DNA from: Asticcacaulis sp.
GTDB taxonomy: Bacteria; Pseudomonadota; Alphaproteobacteria; Caulobacterales; Caulobacteraceae
Direction of reading: 5' to 3'
Assembly (NCBI RefSeq): GCF_020217185.1
Contig: NZ_JAIWNX010000229.1
Location: 1-10,000, forward strand
Length of the DNA: 10,000 bases
Shown here: positions 5,613 through 10,000 of the stretch, one piece after another
Layout of the letters: every line of letters begins with the position of its first letter
Position numbering within the stretch: the stretch's first letter is position 1
The notes under the pieces: generated by a model
What the model saw: the letters and a program-made list of their open reading frames with translations, nothing else
The model's database searches: none
Told to the model about the DNA's origin: nothing
Program-made: the position numbers and the translations under genes

Positions 5613-7703
5613 TTAATGATGCCCCGGCGCATAGGGGAAGGTCAGGGATTTGTAATAGTCGAGTGACTTTTCCGGCGCCGCCACCCCGGCGGGCAGGGGA
5701 CGGCCCGACTTCGACTGGAAATAGGCGATAGAGGCGTCGCGCCACCATTTGGCTTCGCGCGCCTGTATGCGCAGCGTGCTGGCGATGGCCTCGAAGCGTT
5801 CGGCATCGACATAGGGCTTCATCGCTGCCCACGTCTGTTGCATAGCGGCGGCGTCCTTCGCCCCCTTGTCATAGGTCAGGACCAGTTCATCCCACAGCGG
5901 GCGGCCGGAGCGCGTCTTGTAGTCCCACGACAGGTGGTGGAACCACAGGAGATAGCGCTCATCCATCGTTTTGGGATCGGCCCAAGCCTTCTGGACCTGC
6001 GGGTCGTACTGGCTCAGGGCGTCAGAGCCGGTTTTTGTGCGGTCAAAGCCGATGCCGTTGGCGTCCGCCTTGTGGTAATAGACCGGGTTCCAGTCGGGCC
6101 GGCCCAGATTATCGACCCACGGGCCGGGGCCGTAATGGTGGCCGGTGTCCATCAGGTGATGCAGCCCCAGCGGCGTCATATAGTCGGCCACCGTCTCGCG
6201 CGAACGCATCATCAGGGCGACGACAGGCGTCACAAAGCGCGGGTCTGTGGTGAAGGTCATCTTCGCCCATTCGGCCGCGATGTCGCGCGCCGAGCCTAGC
6301 GGGTTCCACGCCAGCTGCCCGAAAGCGTACCAATTGGCCTGATCGAAGTGCGATCCGGACCAGTTGCGATCCGTGCCGATATTGGCCACGCCCGCCATGC
6401 CGCTGAGGGCGTGATGTTCGCCTTCCACGACGCGGGCGACGCTCCAGCCTTTCTGGCCGTTCTGAAACGTGTCGGCGCGCAGGGTTTCCTCGTAATACTG
6501 ACCCAGATAGGCGAGATGGGTGGCAAAGCCCAGATACTCCTTGGTGATCTGGAACTCCATCATCAGCGGCGTTTTGGGCATGGCCCCGAACAGGGGGTGG
6601 AAGGGCTCCCGCGGCTGAAAGTCGATGGCGCCGTTCTTCACCTGCACCAGCACATTAGGGGCGAACTTTCCATCATGCGGTTTGAACTCGCTATAGGCCT
6701 GCTTGTGGCGGTCGTCGGCGACCTCGGCCTTATAGACAAAGGCCCGCCACATGACGACGCCGCGATTGCCAAGCGCTTCGGCCAGCATATTGGCCCCGTC
6801 CTCGTGCGTGCGGCCATAGTCCTGCGGGCCGGGCTGGCCCTCCGAATTGGCCTTGACGAGGAAGCCGCCGAAGTCAGGGATTTTGGCGTAGATTTCGTCC
6901 GCCTTGGCCTTCCACCAGGCGCGCACGGCCGGGTCGAGCGGATCGGCAGTCTTTAGGCCGCCCAGTTCGATGGGGGCCGAAAAGCGCGCCGACAGATAGA
7001 CGCGGATGCCGTAGGGGCGGAAGGTGTCGGCCAGCACCGCTGCCTTGTCGAGATAGGGCGCGGTCAGCGACGCCGCCTTGGCATTGACGTTATTCAGCAC
7101 CGTGCCGTTGATGCCGATGGAGGCATTGGCGCGGGCATAGTCGGTGTAGCGCGGGTCCTTCAGGTCCGGCAGCCGCCACCAGTCCCATAACGACGCACCG
7201 GCATAGCCGCGCTCGACCGTACCGTCGAGATTGTCCCAGTGATTGAGCAGGCGGAGTTTGACCTTCGGCGCGTCGGTGATGTCTGCGGTGGTGCCGGTCT
7301 GGATGTGCCGCAGATAGGCGAAAGCGCCGTACAGCAGGCCAATATCGCTGTTGGCGCGGATGCGCACGATCGGCTGACCGTTCTGACGGCCTTTGCGGAT
7401 CGCATAGCCTTCGCGGCCCAGCGCCATATCGGGCGTCGCATTCCGCGTCAGAATGACCGAGGGAGCGCTAACATTTTGGGCCACGGAAATCTTGTGCCCG
7501 GACAGGCCGGACAGGCCCCGTTGCAGTTCAGCTACCGCCGCCTTAACCGTTGGGGAATGCGCCTGAGCGACGACGGCGCGGGGGAGGGTTTGGGCGCTGG
7601 CCACAGGCTTATAGCGCAGCCACAGATCGTACCCGTCTTCGGCAAAGGCCGGGGCGGCCAACAGACAGACAAGCGCGCACAGCGCGTGGATAAGCCTACG
7701 CAT
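5613..7703 (-). CDS. aguA: GH67 alpha-glucuronidase, secreted, 696 aa
   Basis: The enzyme releases D-glucuronic or 4-O-methyl-D-glucuronic acid from the non-reducing end of substituted xylo-oligosaccharides. Length and layout fit family GH67: a signal peptide (MRRLIHALCALVCLLAAPAFA, 21 residues, cut before EDG), an N-terminal alpha/beta domain, a TIM barrel and a helical C-terminal domain. By spacing against the known Cellvibrio enzyme (E292, D365, E393) the catalytic residues are present: E288 in KANSEGQPGP, D361 in AIDFQPREP and E389 in QITKEYLG. The acid-to-base spacing (73) and base-pair spacing (28) match exactly. The start is fixed by AGGAGGG at 7708-7714, four bases before the ATG. It probably acts in the periplasm. 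It follows manD by 202 bases, filled with a palindromic repeat, and belongs to the same hexuronate pathway. Confidence 0.97.
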   Translation of the reverse strand: MRRLIHALCALVCLLAAPAFAEDGYDLWLRYKPVASAQTLPRAVVAQAHSPTVKAAVAELQRGLSGLSGHKISVAQNVSAPSVILTRNATPDMALGREGYAIRKGRQNGQPIVRIRANSDIGLLYGAFAYLRHIQTGTTADITDAPKVKLRLLNHWDNLDGTVERGYAGASLWDWWRLPDLKDPRYTDYARANASIGINGTVLNNVNAKAASLTAPYLDKAAVLADTFRPYGIRVYLSARFSAPIELGGLKTADPLDPAVRAWWKAKADEIYAKIPDFGGFLVKANSEGQPGPQDYGRTHEDGANMLAEALGNRGVVMWRAFVYKAEVADDRHKQAYSEFKPHDGKFAPNVLVQVKNGAIDFQPREPFHPLFGAMPKTPLMMEFQITKEYLGFATHLAYLGQYYEETLRADTFQNGQKGWSVARVVEGEHHALSGMAGVANIGTDRNWSGSHFDQANWYAFGQLAWNPLGSARDIAAEWAKMTFTTDPRFVTPVVALMMRSRETVADYMTPLGLHHLMDTGHHYGPGPWVDNLGRPDWNPVYYHKADANGIGFDRTKTGSDALSQYDPQVQKAWADPKTMDERYLLWFHHLSWDYKTRSGRPLWDELVLTYDKGAKDAAAMQQTWAAMKPYVDAERFEAIASTLRIQAREAKWWRDASIAYFQSKSGRPLPAGVAAPEKSLDYYKSLTFPYAPGHH

Positions 7704-7750
7704 GGTTCCCTCCTGTGGTGCCCCGCTTTGCGGGTGCGGTTTTTTAAGTT

Positions 7751-7890
7751 CCTCCCCTAATTTCAGGGGAGGGTGGCCCGAAGGGCCGGGTGGGGTTAAA
7801 GCAGCGGTATTAACCCCACCGTCTTTTGTCGCGTCGCTCCAAAATCCACCTCCCCTGAAACGAAGTTCGGCGAAGCCAAATCAGGGGAGG
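7751..7890. repeat. Multi-hairpin palindromic intergenic repeat
   Basis: About 140 bases between manD and aguA fold into several hairpins. (A) CCTCCCCT 7751-7758 pairs with AGGGGAGG 7765-7772. (B) GGCCC 7775-7779 pairs with GGGCC 7783-7787. (C) GGTGGGGTTAA 7789-7799 pairs with TTAACCCCACC 7810-7820, a perfect 11-bp stem. (D) CCTCCCCTGA 7849-7858 pairs with TCAGGGGAGG 7881-7890, a perfect 10-bp stem whose loop holds a GGC-GAA-GCC mini-hairpin (7869-7877). Hairpins A and D share the same CCTCCCCT/AGGGGAGG arms. Elements with the CTCCCC...GGGGAG...GTGGCCCGAAGGGCC pattern are, to my recollection, common dispersed intergenic repeats in Caulobacterales and related groups. It may also protect or end the manD transcript. 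Confidence 0.8.
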
Positions 7891-7905
7891 GACTTTCCAT
7901 CGCTT

Positions 7906-9114
7906 TTACCAGTTAAACAGCGTGCCGTCCTGCAGGCGGTTTACCGGCAGATAGGCGCGCTTATAGGGGTACTTCGCCGCCAGGTCTTCGTCGATATCGA
8001 CGCCGAGGCCCGGCGTTTCGGATACCATCAGGTCGCCCTTGTCGAAATAATAGCCGTGCGGGAAGACCTCATCGGTTTCCGGCGTATGGCGCATATATTC
8101 CTGAATGCCGAAGTTCGGGATCGAGACGTCGAAATGCAGGGCCGCGGCCATGCACACCGGCGACAGGTCGGTCGCCCCGTGGCAGCCGGTACGCACATTG
8201 TACAACTCGGCGAACGAGGCGATCTTTTTCAGGTGAGAAATGCCGCCCGCGTGCACGACAGTGGCGCGGATATAGTCGATCAACTGGTTCTGGATCAGGT
8301 CTTTGGCGTCCCAGATCGACGAGAAGATTTCCCCGACGGCCAGCGGCGTCGTGGTATGCTGACGGATCAGTTTGAAATTGTCCTGATTTTCCGCGACGAC
8401 CGAATCTTCCATCCAGAAGGGACGATAGGGCTCAAGGTCACGCCCCAGACGCCCGGCCTCGATCGGCGTCAGGCGGTGGTGGACGTCGTGCAGCAGGTGG
8501 ACCTCTTCGCCCAACGCTTCCCGCGCGGCGGCAAACAGTTTCGGGACCACGCGCATATAGGCCTCGGTGGACCATACGTTTTCGGTCGGCAGGTCGGCGT
8601 CGGCGGGCTCATAGAACATCTTGTCCTTCGACACGCCGTAGGTGGAAGCCAGCCCCGGCACGCCGCATTGCAGGCGGATGGCCTTATAGCCCATGGCCTT
8701 GTATTCCTGCGCCACCTCGATGGTGTTTTCGATGGTGGTGCCGTTGGCGTGGCCATAGACCATGACGCCGGTGCGCGAACGGCCGCCCAGAAGCTGATAG
8801 ACGGGCAGGCCAGCGATCTTGCCCTTGATGTCCCACAGGGCCATATCGACGGCAGAGACAGCTGACATGGTCACCGGGCCGCGACGCCAATAGGCCCCGC
8901 GATAGAGATATTGCCAGATGTCTTCGATCTGCTGTGGGTCGCGCCCGATCAGGCAGGGAATCACATGGTCTTCGAGATAGGAGACGACCGACAGCTCACG
9001 CCCGTTCAGCGTGGCGTCACCAATGCCATAGACGCCTTCGTCCGTCAGGATCTTGAGGGTGACGAAATTGCGGCCGGGGCAGGTGACGATGACTTTTGCC
9101 GATACGATCTTCAT
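7906..9114 (-). CDS. manD: Mannonate dehydratase, ManD type (enolase superfamily), 402 aa
   Basis: The enzyme dehydrates D-mannonate to 2-keto-3-deoxy-D-gluconate in glucuronate breakdown; it is cytoplasmic and Mg2+-dependent. Length (402) and all key positions match the Novosphingobium ManD, whose numbering applies directly here: metal ligands D210, E236 (WMED) and E262 (VGEIF); general acid H212; R147 and Y159 of the catalytic loop; R283, H312 and E339 in the barrel; and the C-terminal W402. This full set is the pattern of true, efficient ManDs rather than of the low-activity RspA-like relatives, though some relatives also use D-gluconate. The start has only a weak ribosome site (AAGG ten bases upstream). 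It sits between the GH2 gene and aguA on the same strand. Candidate GntR-type operators lie 15-50 and about 150 bases upstream, suggesting hexuronate-controlled expression. Confidence 0.96.
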   Translation of the reverse strand: MKIVSAKVIVTCPGRNFVTLKILTDEGVYGIGDATLNGRELSVVSYLEDHVIPCLIGRDPQQIEDIWQYLYRGAYWRRGPVTMSAVSAVDMALWDIKGKIAGLPVYQLLGGRSRTGVMVYGHANGTTIENTIEVAQEYKAMGYKAIRLQCGVPGLASTYGVSKDKMFYEPADADLPTENVWSTEAYMRVVPKLFAAAREALGEEVHLLHDVHHRLTPIEAGRLGRDLEPYRPFWMEDSVVAENQDNFKLIRQHTTTPLAVGEIFSSIWDAKDLIQNQLIDYIRATVVHAGGISHLKKIASFAELYNVRTGCHGATDLSPVCMAAALHFDVSIPNFGIQEYMRHTPETDEVFPHGYYFDKGDLMVSETPGLGVDIDEDLAAKYPYKRAYLPVNRLQDGTLFNW

Positions 9115-9128
9115 GAGACTTACGCCTT

Positions 9129-9165
9129 AAATTGGTATGACCTATATCGCTTTTGCCGACCAATT
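9129..9165. promoter_or_regulatory. Candidate GntR/FadR-type operator pair upstream of manD
   Basis: TTGGT-ATG-ACC lies at 9132-9142, within AATTGGT 9130-9136, and an inverted AATTGGT copy (ACCAATT) lies at 9159-9165. The TTGGT-N3-ACC(AA) form is the known signature of FadR-subfamily GntR repressors; hexuronate regulators such as UxuR/ExuR use AATTGGTATACCAATT-like sites. The sites are 15-50 bases before the manD start, where a repressor could block a promoter (-10-like TATAGG at 9146-9141). Regulator identity is inferred. Confidence 0.55.
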
Positions 9166-9263
9166 GCCCGAATGGCAAGCGCAAAGTGAAGGTAAGGTAC
9201 AGATTTGTTTGTTATATAGCAGACTGGGAGGTGGTCTCACAGAGGCAAGCCCCACACGGGTTT

Positions 9264-9280
9264 GAATTGGTAAGACCTTA
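9264..9280. promoter_or_regulatory. Second TTGGT-N3-ACC operator candidate
   Basis: AATTGGT (9265-9271), AAG, then ACC (9275-9277) repeats the form of the site next to manD, in the same orientation. It overlaps the stop codon of the GH2 gene and lies about 150 bases upstream of manD, so it could act as an auxiliary site for looping. Confidence 0.45.
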
Positions 9281-10000
9281 TCCCGTCGCAAGTCTTATCT
9301 GTGCGGCCTTCAGCCCTGCCGCTTCGGCCCGGAGGGTCAGGCGGCCCTTTTGCCCCGGCTTTGCGCGCACAATGGCCAAAGCCAGTCCGTTGAAGGCTTT
9401 ACGCGCAGGCGACGGGAAGGCCGTAAAGTCGGTCGGATCGCCATTGTCGGTGGCGACGATCTCGCCCGGACCTTCCAGCGTGAAGGTCACCTTATCCTTG
9501 GCGAAGGGTACGGTTTCGCCCTTGTCATCGATAATGCGCAGGGTGACAAAACTCAGGTCCTTGCCATCGGCCTCAATCACGCTGCGGTCGGCCTCCAGCG
9601 CCAGCGCGTGGGCGGCCCCCGTGGTCTGGCGACGCGCCTCGGCCCACGGCTTGCCGTCCTTATAGACGACGGCGCGGATTTCGCCCGGTTCGTAGGTGAC
9701 GTAATCCCAGCGCAGCCGATATTCGAACGGACGCTTCTTGATCCGTCCCTGCGACTTGCCATTGATGAACAACTCGGCCTCATCGCCGTTGGTGAACAGG
9801 TGTACTGGCGTCACCTCTCCCTCACGGCCATTTCCGGTATCACTGGCCCAGTTCCAGTGCGGCAACAGATGCGCCACCGGCAGGTCGGGACGCCAGCGCG
9901 ACTGATAGAGCCAGAAGCGGTCCTTCTTGAAACCGGCCAGATCAATAATACCGAAATAGGAACTGCGTGCCTCGTAATAGGGGGTGGGCTCGCCCAGATA
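9278..10000 (-). CDS. GH2 beta-galactosidase-like glycosidase, C-terminal fragment
   Basis: The frame stays open to the right edge, so this is the last 240 residues of a larger gene; the internal GTG at 9877 is not its start. The fragment opens with YLGEPTPYYEARSSYFGIID and GFKKDRFWLYQSRW, the end of the GH2 TIM barrel in bacterial beta-galactosidase-type enzymes. Next is a domain typical of these proteins (PHWNWASDTG, AELFINGKSQG, WDYVTYEPGEIRAVVY; DUF4982-like), then a C-terminal immunoglobulin-like domain (about residues 130-238, LSFVTLRIIDDKGETVPFA and GEIVATDNGDPTD). The catalytic residues lie outside the window. Members of this group act on beta-galactosides or related beta-linked sugars of plant polymers; the substrate cannot be fixed here. 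The gene is 163 bases upstream of manD on the same strand, probably in one hemicellulose-use cluster. Confidence 0.9.
   Translation of the reverse strand, partial: YLGEPTPYYEARSSYFGIIDLAGFKKDRFWLYQSRWRPDLPVAHLLPHWNWASDTGNGREGEVTPVHLFTNGDEAELFINGKSQGRIKKRPFEYRLRWDYVTYEPGEIRAVVYKDGKPWAEARRQTTGAAHALALEADRSVIEADGKDLSFVTLRIIDDKGETVPFAKDKVTFTLEGPGEIVATDNGDPTDFTAFPSPARKAFNGLALAIVRAKPGQKGRLTLRAEAAGLKAAQIRLATG

Noticed and set aside
5604..5618. TCATT-TTTTT-AATGA inverted repeat at the aguA stop codon as a terminator
   Set aside because: The stem is only 5 bp and AT-rich, and on the minus strand it is not followed by a T-run; too weak to be an intrinsic terminator.
7722..7745. Plus-strand hairpin CCCGC-TTT-GCGGG followed by a T-run, resembling a terminator
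   Set aside because: No plus-strand gene lies upstream to be terminated, there are five extra bases between stem and T-run, and on the gene-bearing strand the run is on the wrong side. It may only be a small hairpin in the aguA leader.
7702..8865. Plus-strand 387-codon open frame across the manD gene
   Set aside because: The opposite strand encodes ManD with every catalytic residue in place; the long antisense frame is a by-product of high GC codon bias and also crosses the palindromic repeat.
9164..9178. TTGCC-CGAAT-GGCAA hairpin as terminator of the GH2 gene
   Set aside because: It has only five pairs and no T-run, and it lies about 100 bases past the GH2 stop beside the operator candidates.
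1..10000. CRISPR array, tRNA or rRNA gene, insertion sequence or phage remnant
   Set aside because: No regularly spaced direct repeats, no cloverleaf or rRNA-like segments, and no transposase or integrase frame were seen on either strand.

Overview
The window is GC-rich chromosomal DNA from an alphaproteobacterium. The set of genes (soluble double-PAS chemoreceptor, sugar symporter of the GPH family, GH67 alpha-glucuronidase, ManD-type mannonate dehydratase, GH2 glycosidase) and the style of the intergenic repeat point to a plant-polymer degrader of the Caulobacteraceae such as Asticcacaulis. The taxonomic placement is an inference from gene content; there is no rRNA or marker gene to confirm it.

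Layout. Bases 1-273 hold the 3' end of a GPH-type sugar:cation symporter on the + strand. It meets, stop codon against stop codon, a minus-strand block (274-1894) of two unrecognised proteins, a cold-shock protein with a strong terminator, and an 83-residue unknown protein. Next is a LysR regulator (minus, 2064-2996) transcribed divergently from an NAD-binding epimerase/reductase-like protein (plus, 3061-4014), with a palindromic operator candidate between them. The epimerase gene overlaps by 14 bases the 3' end of a soluble PAS-PAS methyl-accepting chemotaxis protein (minus, 4001-5443).

From 5613 to the right edge everything reads on the minus strand and forms a glucuronoxylan/hexuronate-use cluster. 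In transcription order it holds the C-terminal part of a GH2 beta-galactosidase-like enzyme (9278-10000), manD (7906-9114) and aguA (5613-7703). The secreted GH67 enzyme would remove (4-O-methyl)glucuronic acid from xylo-oligosaccharides. ManD would dehydrate D-mannonate, made from glucuronate by UxaC and UxuB (not in this window), to 2-keto-3-deoxygluconate. The symporter fragment at the left edge may import related sugars.

The most informative non-coding signals are three AATTGGT half-sites, two with GntR/FadR-like TTGGT-N3-ACC form, in front of manD; a multi-hairpin palindromic repeat between manD and aguA; an 8-bp inverted repeat between the LysR and epimerase genes; and a cold-shock gene terminator that stands between csp and two unknown genes lacking any obvious promoter of their own. 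I found no mobile element, CRISPR array, tRNA or rRNA, and no clear new defence or biosynthetic system.
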